NCBI GenBank assembly: GCA_900317325.1
Contig: ONGE01000017.1
Coordinates: 62,001-126,000 of the forward strand
Source: an uncultured Prevotellaceae bacterium
GTDB lineage: Bacteria; Bacteroidota; Bacteroidia; Bacteroidales; Muribaculaceae
Length of the DNA stretch: 64,000 bases
Reading direction: 5' to 3'
Of this stretch, positions 57,217-64,000 are shown piece after piece. Numbering within the stretch: the stretch's first letter is position 1; each line of letters opens with the position of its first letter. The position numbers were made by a program, and so were the translations under genes. Below the pieces are notes generated by a model that was not told the DNA's origin, searched no databases, and worked only from the letters and a program-made list of their open reading frames with translations.

Positions 57217-57549
57217 TCAAAATTCCTCTTTTTCCTTGGCTAGGTTGCGGTAAGCAAGTTTGTCCTCCAGGTATTCCTGGGTAGCAATGAGTGTGGGCTT
57301 GGGAAGTTTCTCGTAGTACTTCGAGATCTCAATCTGCTCACGATTCTCACTGATTTCCTCGAGGTTGTCGTTCAGGGTAGCAAATTCCTGAAGCTTTCTT
57401 TCAAGGTCGGACTTCATTTCGGCGGCAATCTGGTTGGCACGCTTGCTGATGATGCAAACGGTCTCATAGATGTTGCCCGTGGGCTCAGCCATCTCGATGA
57501 TGTCATGCACAGTTGTGGTGAGTGGCGCGTTAGTCTTCTTGTAATCCAT
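57217..57549 (-). CDS. rpoZ: RNA polymerase omega subunit, Rpb6 type
   Basis: This 110-residue protein begins MDYKKTNAPLTTTVHDIIEM and has the Rpb6/omega core NIYETVCIISKRANQIAAEM, followed by a coiled region and PKPTLIATQEYLEDKLAYRN. It assists RNA polymerase assembly and is the omega form typical of Bacteroidetes. The ATG at 57549 is chosen; longer readings upstream run back into bamD in another frame. It lies 46 bases downstream of bamD, as in many Bacteroidales. Confidence 0.9.
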   Translation of the reverse strand: MDYKKTNAPLTTTVHDIIEMAEPTGNIYETVCIISKRANQIAAEMKSDLERKLQEFATLNDNLEEISENREQIEISKYYEKLPKPTLIATQEYLEDKLAYRNLAKEKEEF

Positions 57550-57595
57550 ATTACTGCTATTAATATTATAATGTGTTGTTAATATCGGTTGATGA

Positions 57596-58402
57596 TCAAT
57601 TGCCGTTGACACGCTTGTTGGCAACTTTGAAAATGTTGTCGGCTTCCTTGCGCATCTTGCTGTCGGGGTAATCGTTGATGAACGAGTAGTACTCGTCGAT
57701 GACGGTGCGGAAACGTTCCTCCTTCTTCTCCTCGACGCTCTCGACTGCCTCGCGGTAACGGGCACGCAACACGAGCATCTCGAGCTCCTCCTTATACTTG
57801 CTGTAAGGATAGGCCTTGATGGCGTTCTGGGCAGTGATCACTGCACTCTCGTAGTTGTTGCCCATATAGTTGCCCAGGTTGTAGTAGAGCGTCGTGTTTT
57901 GCAGTTCCTTGAGCACCAGCTTGTCCTGCAGCTCAAAGACGGCGCTCTGGGCGATAGACACCTTGTCGCTCTTGGGGAAGTAATCGAGGAAGGCCTGCAA
58001 CTCCTCCATGGCGCGGATGGTCTCGGTCTGATCGAGCTGAGCATCAGGCGAATCGAGGTAGAAGCCATAGCCGGCGTAGAAACGGGCCAACTCGGCATAC
58101 TGGCCACGCGGATAGCGCTGGTAGTACTGCTTGAAGTAGGAACCTGCGCTGACGTAGTCCTTGTTCTCGTAGTAACTTAACGCTAACAGATAGAGCGATT
58201 CCTCGGCATGCGGCGTGCCACGGAAGATGGGCACCAGCTCGGTGAGGATGGTGTAGGCCTGAGCATAGCGCTTGTTTTCGAACGCCTTTTTGGCATAGGC
58301 ATACTTGTACTCAAGGTCAGAGCTTTTCATCACCTTGTTGTACTCGCCACAGCTCACCAGCATACAAGCAAGGGCTACTATTATCGTCAGTTTCTTGATC
58401 AT
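57596..58402 (-). CDS. bamD: Outer membrane assembly lipoprotein BamD
   Basis: This 268-residue lipoprotein has signal MIKKLTIIVALACMLVSC with lipidated C18 followed by GEYN, which lacks an acidic export signal and so keeps it facing the periplasm. Five TPR-like repeats follow (AKKAFENKRYAQAYTILTEL, YFKQYYQRYPRGQYAELARF, LDYFPKSDKV). It is part of the BAM complex that inserts beta-barrels such as the TonB receptors. A TAATTTTG promoter lies at 58433-58440. It is followed by rpoZ. Confidence 0.92.
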   Translation of the reverse strand: MIKKLTIIVALACMLVSCGEYNKVMKSSDLEYKYAYAKKAFENKRYAQAYTILTELVPIFRGTPHAEESLYLLALSYYENKDYVSAGSYFKQYYQRYPRGQYAELARFYAGYGFYLDSPDAQLDQTETIRAMEELQAFLDYFPKSDKVSIAQSAVFELQDKLVLKELQNTTLYYNLGNYMGNNYESAVITAQNAIKAYPYSKYKEELEMLVLRARYREAVESVEEKKEERFRTVIDEYYSFINDYPDSKMRKEADNIFKVANKRVNGN

Positions 58403-58432
58403 TGAAAAGTCGTTTTTGCGCATTTAGCCTGC

Positions 58433-58440
58433 AAAATTAC
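58433..58440 (-). promoter_or_regulatory. TAATTTTG element for bamD-rpoZ
   Basis: It lies 30 bases upstream of the bamD ATG on the reverse strand. Confidence 0.65.
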
Positions 58441-58538
58441 TACTTTTTTATAAGATGTGCAACAACCGAGGCCAAATCCGAGTAATATTTCGCAAAATTT
58501 AACGGAAAGAGGCGACAATGCGACTATCCGTTGGACCC

Positions 58539-58726
58539 CACGCGAAGCCGCAAAGACGCTATGTTTTTTTAAAACAACTTAAATATGGCATCCACGAACA
58601 TGGTGCGCATTCTTCCATCCGGCCGCAATTCGTGAAATTCGACATTAATTGTGTGCAGATGCCCATTTGTTCAATTGGCGTAATTCGTAGTTTTTTAATA
58701 TCTTAGCGCCTTGGCGACTTAGCGTG
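58539..58726. mobile_element. 188-bp repeat element with imperfect 23-bp inverted ends
   Basis: The ends (CACGCGAAGCCGCAAAGACG + CTA and its partner at 58704-58726) match at 19 of 23 positions as inverted repeats. Inside are GGCATCCAC (58587) and CAATTCGTGAAATTCG/GTAATTCGTAG segments shared with other spacers. There is no coding sequence. It looks like a non-autonomous dispersed element between bamD and bcp. Confidence 0.6.
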
Positions 58727-58813
58727 AGGCATTTCAGAAGGCATTTCTCTGAATAGTGACGCGATGGGTAGCGAAAAAGCAGAAATGTTGGAGGCAATAC
58801 GAGAAAAAGGTTG

Positions 58814-58821
58814 TATATTTG
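58814..58821 (+). promoter_or_regulatory. TATATTTG element for bcp
   Basis: It lies 30 bases before the ATG at 58852 and excludes an in-frame upstream start at 58756. Confidence 0.65.
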
Positions 58822-58851
58822 TCGGTTATAACCACTAAATTACACGAGATT

Positions 58852-59307
58852 ATGAAAATTGGAGATAAGATTCCTGAGTTTCTGGGACTTGACCAGAATG
58901 GCAACGAAGTGAAAGCCAGCGACTTTGCCGGCAGAAAGCTCATCATTTACTTCTACCCGAAGGACAATACCCCCGGCTGCACAGCCGAGGCTTGCAGCCT
59001 TTCGACCGGTTACGGCGCACTCAAGCGCGCAGGCTATGCCCTGCTTGGCGTGAGCAAGGACAGCGCTGCCAGCCATCAGAAGTTTGCCGATAAATACAGC
59101 CTGCCTTTCCCGTTGATTGCCGACGTGGACACGACGCTGAACCAGGCCTTCGGCGTGTGGCGCGAGAAGAAGATGGCCGGTCGCACCTACATGGGCACCG
59201 TGCGCACCACCTTCATCATCGATGAACAGGGCGTAGTCACGCACATCATCGAGAAAGTGAACACCAAGGACAGCGCTAACCAGATACTTGAGTTAGTTAA
59301 CAAATAA
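58852..59307 (+). CDS. bcp: Thiol peroxidase Bcp (PrxQ)
   Basis: This 151-residue peroxiredoxin reduces hydroperoxides with electrons from thioredoxin. The peroxidatic Cys is C43 in YPKDNTPGCTAEAC and the resolving Cys is C48, five residues later as in classical Bcp. The length is normal. It has its own promoter. The last codons (GAGTTAGTTAAC) and the following bases have heptad-like sequence. Confidence 0.94.
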   Translation: MKIGDKIPEFLGLDQNGNEVKASDFAGRKLIIYFYPKDNTPGCTAEACSLSTGYGALKRAGYALLGVSKDSAASHQKFADKYSLPFPLIADVDTTLNQAFGVWREKKMAGRTYMGTVRTTFIIDEQGVVTHIIEKVNTKDSANQILELVNK

Positions 59308-59340
59308 GAGTTTAGAGTTTAGAGACAGGAGATAGGAGAT
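59308..59340. repeat. Short YTAR heptad array (GTTTAGA family)
   Basis: AGAGTTT, AGAGTTT, AGAGACA, GGAGATA and GGAGATG are spaced every seven bases between bcp and the peptidase gene. Confidence 0.75.
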
Positions 59341-59345
59341 GCGTT

Positions 59346-61514
59346 ATGAATAAGATATTTTTGACACTTGCAATGCTGGTGTTGGCCATCGGAGCCGACG
59401 CTTTGACGCTTGAAGAATGTGTGTTGCGTGGCAATTCACCCCGTGGCATCGGAGCGATGCAGCCCGCCAAGAACGACGGCCGCTACTTTTACCGCCTGAG
59501 CGATGACGGCAACGCCATCATGCGCATCGGCTATGTCAAGGGCGACGAGAGCGTGCTGGTTGATACACGCAACGAGACTGTGACCGGCTGGGACGACTTT
59601 GAGGTGACCGCCGACGGTGCCTACGTCCTGCTGTGGAACAACTCGCAAGAGATTTACCGCTACAGCTTCAGCGCCGACTACTATGTCTATGACCTGAAGA
59701 ACAAAACGTTAAAAGCCCTGAGCGACGGCGGCGGTGAGGAGATTGCTACCCTGTCGCCCGACGGCAAGCGCGTCGCCTATGTCAAAGGCAACAACGTGTT
59801 TGTGCGCAACCTTGTTGACGGCACGACCGTGCAGGTCACCCGCGACGGTGAGAAGAACAAAATCATCTACGGTGTGCCCGACTGGGTGTATCAAGAGGAA
59901 TTGGGAATGCTCAACACCCTCAACTGGTCGAGCGACAGCCGTTCGCTGGCGTTCCTGCGCTGGGACGAGAGCCAGGTGAAGATGGCGTCGATGGTCATCT
60001 ATCAGGGCACTTGCAACCCCAAGGACGAATATGCGCTCTACCCAGGCCGCTACGACTTCAAGTATCCCGTTGCCGGCGAAAAAAACTCCATCGTGACTGT
60101 ACACTGCTATGACGTCATCGACGGCACCTTCAAGCAGCTCAACGTGCCTCTTGACGAGGAGGACTACGTGTGCCACATCACCTTCAGCCCCGATCCTCAG
60201 CGATTGATGGTTCAGCGTTTGAACCGTCACCAGAACGACCTGCGCATCTATGCCGTGAACCCCATGACGGGTGAGTCCAAGCAGGTCTATCACGAGACAT
60301 CTGACACCTGGGTGGACGCCGAGACCTCGCAGCAAGTGCAATACGAGGACAATTTCTTTGTCATCCCCAGCGAGCGGTCGGGCTACATGCAGCTCTACCA
60401 GTATGACCTGGAGGGCAACTTGATGCGCCAGCTCACCAACGACAACAACCGCATCATCTCACAGTTCTACGGCTATGACAAGAAAACCAAGCGCTTCTAC
60501 TACCAAGCCTCGTGTGGCCCGCTGAACCGCGTGGTGGAGTTTGTGGATGCCAAGGGCAAGGTGACACGTCTCGCACCGTCAACAGTTGACGGTCAGGGAA
60601 CTGCATCGGCAATCTTCAACGGAGACTTTAGCTATTACTTGGGTCGTTACAGCGATGCCACCACGCCCGACCAGTACCGCATCTATGACCGCAAGGGCAA
60701 ACGCGTGCGCGACCTGCAACTCAACGAGGAATATGCCCGCCGCTACACTGCAGTGGATGTTCCCAAGAAGGAATTCTTCACAATGGAGCACGATGGCTAT
60801 ACCCTTAACGGATACATGATTAAACCCACAGACTTCGACCAAAACAAGAAGTATCCAGTCATCATGGAGCATTATAACGGTCCCGGCTCGCAGGAGGTGC
60901 TCAACAAGTGGCGCATGGGCTGGGAGCAGTACTTTGCCACTCAGGGCTATATCGTGGTTGAGGTGGATAGCCGCGGCACGGGTTTCCGTGGCAAGGATTT
61001 CGAGTCGATTACCTATCTGAACCTGGGCAAGTACGAGACCGAGGATGCCGTTGCCGCTGCCAAGTACATGGCCGGGCAACCCTGGGTAGATGCCGACCAC
61101 ATCGGCATCATGGGTTGGAGCTACGGAGGTTTCCAGACCCTCATGGCGATGAGCGAACCGGGCAGCAACTATGCCTGCGGTGTGAGCATCGCCCCCGTAA
61201 CGACATGGCGTTTCTATGACAGCATCTACACCGAGCGCTACATGCGCACACCCCAGGAGAACCCCGAGGGCTACAGCAACTTCCCGCTGAACCGCGCCGA
61301 GAACCTGAACGGCCGTGTGCTCATCATGTTCGGCAGCGCCGACGATAACGTGCACATTGTCAACTCGATGCAGTATGTCTCCAAACTGGTGGACATGAAC
61401 CGCACGTGCGACATGATGGTGTTCCCCAACATGAACCACAGCATCCGCGACTGCTCGGCCCGCTATGTGGTCTATCAGCGCGCCCTCGAGTTCTACAACC
61501 AGTACCTGAAGTAA
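59346..61514 (+). CDS. Dipeptidyl peptidase IV (S9B)
   Basis: This 722-residue exported protease has a signal peptide (MNKIFLTLAMLVLAIGADA). A beta-propeller follows, carrying the Glu pair motif DWVYQEELGML that anchors the substrate N-terminus. The C-terminal alpha/beta hydrolase has S592 in MGWSYGGFQ, Asp666/667 in GSADDNVH and H698 in NMNHSI. It removes X-Pro dipeptides in the periplasm. The length fits the bacterial family. It is flanked by heptad arrays and has no close partner. Confidence 0.94.
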   Translation: MNKIFLTLAMLVLAIGADALTLEECVLRGNSPRGIGAMQPAKNDGRYFYRLSDDGNAIMRIGYVKGDESVLVDTRNETVTGWDDFEVTADGAYVLLWNNSQEIYRYSFSADYYVYDLKNKTLKALSDGGGEEIATLSPDGKRVAYVKGNNVFVRNLVDGTTVQVTRDGEKNKIIYGVPDWVYQEELGMLNTLNWSSDSRSLAFLRWDESQVKMASMVIYQGTCNPKDEYALYPGRYDFKYPVAGEKNSIVTVHCYDVIDGTFKQLNVPLDEEDYVCHITFSPDPQRLMVQRLNRHQNDLRIYAVNPMTGESKQVYHETSDTWVDAETSQQVQYEDNFFVIPSERSGYMQLYQYDLEGNLMRQLTNDNNRIISQFYGYDKKTKRFYYQASCGPLNRVVEFVDAKGKVTRLAPSTVDGQGTASAIFNGDFSYYLGRYSDATTPDQYRIYDRKGKRVRDLQLNEEYARRYTAVDVPKKEFFTMEHDGYTLNGYMIKPTDFDQNKKYPVIMEHYNGPGSQEVLNKWRMGWEQYFATQGYIVVEVDSRGTGFRGKDFESITYLNLGKYETEDAVAAAKYMAGQPWVDADHIGIMGWSYGGFQTLMAMSEPGSNYACGVSIAPVTTWRFYDSIYTERYMRTPQENPEGYSNFPLNRAENLNGRVLIMFGSADDNVHIVNSMQYVSKLVDMNRTCDMMVFPNMNHSIRDCSARYVVYQRALEFYNQYLK

Positions 61515-61632
61515 TGAGTTCCCAGTCCCTAGTCCTTAGTTTCTAGTTGGCATCGGCTGCGTTAGCAACTAAGGACTAGGGACCAGAAACTAGGGACCAG
61601 AAACTAGGGACCAGAAACTAAAAACTAAACAA
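61515..61632. repeat. YTAR heptad array around a GGCATCGGC core
   Basis: AGTCCCTAGTCCTTAGTTTCTAG leads to GGCATCGGC (61549-61557). Inverted units ACTAAGG, ACTAGGG, ACCAGAA and ACTAGGG follow up to the miaA start. Confidence 0.9.
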
Positions 61633-62565
61633 ATGGATTATAGGGAGGTTTTCTTTGTCATTACGGGGCCGACAGCGACAGGCAAGACGGCGCGTGCTGT
61701 GCATCTGGCCAAGGCTATTGACGGCGAAATCATCAGTGCCGACTCTCGCCAGATCTACCGTGGCATGGACATCGGCACGGGCAAGGACCTGGCCGAGTAT
61801 GACGGCGTGCCCTATCACCTCATCGACATACGCCCTGCGGGTTACCGCTATAGCCTATACGAGTTCCTGGAGGATTTTGAGCGGACCTATGACGACATCC
61901 GCCGCCGCGGCAAGCCCGTCATCATGTGCGGCGGCACGGGAATGTATGTCGAGACGGTGGTCAAGGGCATCAAGTTGCCGCCGGTGCCGCGCAACGAGGA
62001 ACTGCGGGCCGAACTGGCTGGCAAGTCACTCGAGGAGCTGACCGCTCTGCTCAAGACGATGAAGACCCTGCGCAACAACAGCGATATCGATACCGTGGCA
62101 CGGGCTACACGCGCTATCGAAATCTGCCGCTATTACGAAGCTCACCCCGAGTTGAAAGCCCTCACCGAGCCCCACCCCATGGAGAACGCCCTGGTCATCG
62201 GTGTGGAGGTGGACCGCGACACGCGACGAGAGCGCATCAGCCGCCGCTTGCGCGCCCGCCTCGACGAGGGCATGATTGACGAGGTGCGGCGCCTCATCAA
62301 CGAAGGCATCGACCCCGAAGACCTGATTTACTACGGACTGGAGTACAAGTTCGTCACCCAGCACGTCATCGGCCAGTTAAGTGAGGAGGAAATGTTCCGC
62401 CAGCTGGAAATCGCCATCCATCAGTTCGCCAAGCGCCAGATGACCTGGTTCCGCGGCATGGAAAAGCGCGGCACCCCCATCCACTGGCTCTCCAGCACCC
62501 TGCCGCCCGACGACTTCACCGCCCAAGTCCTCGCCCTCGCCACCACCCTCTCAGACAACCATTAA
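61633..62565 (+). CDS. miaA: tRNA dimethylallyltransferase
   Basis: This 310-residue enzyme adds a dimethylallyl group to A37 of tRNAs that read UNN codons. The P-loop is GPTATGKT (residues 12-19), followed by ISADSRQIYRGMDIGTGKD, the VPYHLIDI motif and IMCGGTGMYVETVVKG. The length is normal. The start follows a heptad array, and a long hairpin terminator follows the gene. Confidence 0.95.
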   Translation: MDYREVFFVITGPTATGKTARAVHLAKAIDGEIISADSRQIYRGMDIGTGKDLAEYDGVPYHLIDIRPAGYRYSLYEFLEDFERTYDDIRRRGKPVIMCGGTGMYVETVVKGIKLPPVPRNEELRAELAGKSLEELTALLKTMKTLRNNSDIDTVARATRAIEICRYYEAHPELKALTEPHPMENALVIGVEVDRDTRRERISRRLRARLDEGMIDEVRRLINEGIDPEDLIYYGLEYKFVTQHVIGQLSEEEMFRQLEIAIHQFAKRQMTWFRGMEKRGTPIHWLSSTLPPDDFTAQVLALATTLSDNH

Positions 62566-62583
62566 ACAACCTGACAACAGAGA

Positions 62584-62637
62584 TTTTGTTTCCGAAATGC
62601 GGCATTTTTGCATCATTTCGGAAACAAAACTATTTTT
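62584..62637. terminator. Bidirectional terminator with a 16-bp perfect stem
   Basis: TTTTGTTTCCGAAATG pairs exactly with CATTTCGGAAACAAAA around a 14-base loop, followed by CTATTTTTATA. It lies between the convergent miaA and small basic gene. Confidence 0.85.
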
Positions 62638-62683
62638 ATATATGAGTTGATTGCTTGCTATTGTGCCAATCGTGGAGGGATTG

Positions 62684-62815
62684 TCACTTAGATTGGTTTT
62701 TCTTTTTGAGGTATTCTTCGCGGGCGTGGCGGAGGCGGCGCTGACGCTCGGCCTCGCGGCGGCGACGGCGCTTCTCGGCGTCCTCTTGGCGGTATGCAAA
62801 ATCGTTGTCGGCCAT
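62684..62815 (-). CDS. 43-residue highly basic protein
   Basis: It is a short gene directly downstream of recR on the same strand, reading MADNDFAYRQEDAEKRRRRR then EAERQRRLRHAREEYLKKKN and QSK. It is almost entirely a charged helix with runs of Arg. Such Arg/Lys/Glu-rich small proteins could bind RNA or ribosomes, but no family is recognised. It is separated from recR by an ACGAATT repeat hairpin. The evidence is the complete frame and its place ahead of a terminator. Confidence 0.55.
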   Translation of the reverse strand: MADNDFAYRQEDAEKRRRRREAERQRRLRHAREEYLKKKNQSK

Positions 62816-62825
62816 AATCTTTAAC

Positions 62826-62897
62826 TACTAATTTCGCGAATACAACGAATTGATTAACAAAAGAATAATTAGCACAATTCGTGTAATTCGTGGTTTT
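62826..62897. repeat. ACGAATT inverted repeat after recR
   Basis: CGCGAATACAACGAATTG and CAATTCGTGTAATTCGTGG face each other and can pair imperfectly. The same units occur at 22345-22360 and 58622-58690. Confidence 0.65.
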
Positions 62898-62899
62898 TC

Positions 62900-63529
62900 T
62901 TACCCTTTGTGGAAGGTGTCGCTGAAGAGGGTGCGGTTCATAATGGAGCGACCCAGGGTGAGCTCGTCGGTGTACTCGATCTCGTTGCCAACGCTCACAC
63001 CACGGGCGAGGATGGTGATCTTCACGTCGGGGTATGGTGCCAGGCGACGGAAAATGTAGAAGTTGGTCGTGTCGCCCTCCATGGTGGCGCTGAGGGCGAG
63101 TATGACTTCCTTGATGCCACCTGCCTTGACACGCTCCTCCAGGCTGTCCACCTCGATGTCGCCGGGGCCGATGCCGTCCATCGGCGAGATGAGTCCGCCC
63201 AACACATGATAGAGCCCATGATGCTGATTGGTGTTCTCGATGCTCATCACGTCCTTGACATTCTCGACCACACAGATGGTTGAGGCATCGCGCGACGGGT
63301 TGCTGCAGATGGGGCACACCTCGGTCTCGCTGATGTTGTGGCACACCTTGCAGTAACGGATCTCGCGGCGCAGCCTGATGATGGCCTCGCCAAAGTTGAC
63401 GGCCTCCTGCTCGTCCTGCTTGAGCAGGTGCAGCACGAGGCGTAGCGCCGTCTTGCGTCCGATGCCGGGCAACTTGGCGAACTCAGCAACAGCCGATTCC
63501 AGCAAACGTGAAGCAAATTCCTGTTCCAT
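62900..63529 (-). CDS. recR: Recombination protein RecR
   Basis: This 209-residue protein acts with RecF/RecO in loading RecA at gaps. It has the helix-hairpin-helix [18 protein letters not shown], the zinc finger [16 protein letters not shown] (residues about 60-75) and the Toprim domain ([15 protein letters not shown], then [15 protein letters not shown]). The length is normal. A TAATTTTG promoter lies at 63555-63562, and a GGAG sequence precedes the ATG. Confidence 0.96.
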   Translation of the reverse strand: MEQEFASRLLESAVAEFAKLPGIGRKTALRLVLHLLKQDEQEAVNFGEAIIRLRREIRYCKVCHNISETEVCPICSNPSRDASTICVVENVKDVMSIENTNQHHGLYHVLGGLISPMDGIGPGDIEVDSLEERVKAGGIKEVILALSATMEGDTTNFYIFRRLAPYPDVKITILARGVSVGNEIEYTDELTLGRSIMNRTLFSDTFHKG

Positions 63530-63554
63530 CTCCTATTGTCATATAAAACAGCGA

Positions 63555-63562
63555 CAAAATTA
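63555..63562 (-). promoter_or_regulatory. TAATTTTG element for recR
   Basis: It lies 25 bases upstream of the recR ATG on the reverse strand. Confidence 0.6.
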
Positions 63563-63656
63563 ATGCATTTCCCCGACAGCGGCAAACATCACCGATAACA
63601 AAGCTGGCAAAAGAGCACAAAAAGAATCCGATTTTGGTAATTACACGATTTTTTAT

Positions 63657-63664
63657 TATCTTTG
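63657..63664 (+). promoter_or_regulatory. TATCTTTG element for the acyl-CoA synthetase gene
   Basis: It lies 29 bases before the ATG at 63694. Confidence 0.65.
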
Positions 63665-63693
63665 CCGATTAGTAACAAAATCATCAAGGCGAT

Positions 63694-64000
63694 ATGAATA
63701 AATTTGTCGAACTAATACCCACGCAGCGAGCCAAGTACGGCGAACGTGAAGCGTTGCGATTCCGTGACTACAAGACCCAGGTGTGGTCCTCCATCACATG
63801 GGTGGGTTTCAGCGACCTGATTGATCGAGCTGCCGGAGCTATGCTTGTCAACGGCGTTGAAGAGCATGGCCGAGTGTGTCTTTTCACTCAGAATTGCCCT
63901 GAGATATTGATCACTCACTTCGGTGCCTTCTATAACCGTGCCATCCCCGTTCCCATCTATGCCACAAGCAGCAAGGACGAGGTGGCTTACATCGTCAACG
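63694..64000 (+). CDS. AMP-binding acyl-CoA synthetase, 3' end beyond window
   Basis: The first 102 residues of an adenylate-forming enzyme are visible: MNKFVELIPTQRAKYGEREA, RFRDYKTQVWSSITWVGFSD and FTQNCPEILITHFGAFYNRA, then IPVPIYATSSKDEVAYIVN. The order (a SWxE/F-like loading segment, then the N-terminal AMP-binding fold with IPVPIYATSS) is that of long-chain fatty acid-CoA ligases. It has a clear promoter. The catalytic core lies outside the window. Confidence 0.88.
   Translation, partial: MNKFVELIPTQRAKYGEREALRFRDYKTQVWSSITWVGFSDLIDRAAGAMLVNGVEEHGRVCLFTQNCPEILITHFGAFYNRAIPVPIYATSSKDEVAYIVN

Noticed and set aside
1-64000. tRNA or rRNA genes
   Set aside because: I looked for T-loop-like GGTTCGAATCC patterns and cloverleaf arms in the gaps and saw none; no rRNA-like sequence is present.

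Overview
The window comes from a gut- or rumen-type Bacteroidales, probably Prevotellaceae- or Muribaculaceae-like. The evidence is: TAnnTTTG promoter elements with almost no Shine-Dalgarno sequences; paired TonB-dependent receptors; SusD-less polysaccharide enzymes of the Bacteroides type; a secreted C10 protease and an anchor-J protein with Prevotella-like C-terminal tails (GIYIxxGKK); the Rpb6-type omega subunit; and lipoproteins with Bacteroidetes surface-export signals. By eye it is moderately GC-rich, apart from one AT-rich methyltransferase gene. No tRNA, rRNA or CRISPR array is visible.

Region 1 (1-13.1 kb) is a mannan/cellodextrin locus. It holds a cellobiose 2-epimerase (cut by the window edge), a GH94 cellobiose phosphorylase, a frameshifted GH36 alpha-galactosidase, a GH26 beta-mannanase and, on the other strand, a GH2 enzyme. 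Together they would debranch and cleave gluco/galactomannan and recycle the disaccharides. A lone AT-rich N6-adenine DNA methyltransferase-like gene sits inside this locus among repeats and a 134-bp MITE-like element.

Region 2 (15.1-37.8 kb) is a nearly complete anaerobic cobalamin locus. A cobalamin riboswitch leads into a BtuB-type receptor, a lipoprotein CbiK and a second receptor. Next come four bifunctional corrin-ring enzymes (CbiH-CbiC, CbiE-CbiT, CbiG-CbiF, CbiJ-CbiD), a BtuC permease and a BtuF-like binding protein, then cobS, cobC, cobU and cobT. A reverse-strand operon follows: cbiA (split), pduO-type adenosyltransferase, cbiP, cobD and cbiB. CbiL and the BtuD ATPase are not in the window.

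Region 3 (38-54.4 kb) is accessory. It has a frameshifted AAA ATPase followed by cassette-like small genes, several secreted proteases (C10, C69, C1B), small lipoproteins, duplicated membrane proteins and a 50-residue membrane peptide. Region 4 (54.5-64 kb) is mostly housekeeping: patatin, recX, comF, rpoZ/Rpb6, bamD, bcp, a dipeptidyl peptidase IV, miaA, recR and the start of an acyl-CoA synthetase.

The most unusual feature is a family of intergenic seven-base tandem arrays with the shared form YTARNNN. Every unit carries a stop codon on both strands, and the arrays abut gene 3' ends; at least once an array supplies the stop codon. A GGCATCCG core sits between several array arms. Other points of interest are a palindromic element inserted in frame in CbiH-CbiC, a probably surface-exposed CbiK, near-leaderless promoters for the B12 genes, and a duplicated stop-to-start spacer.
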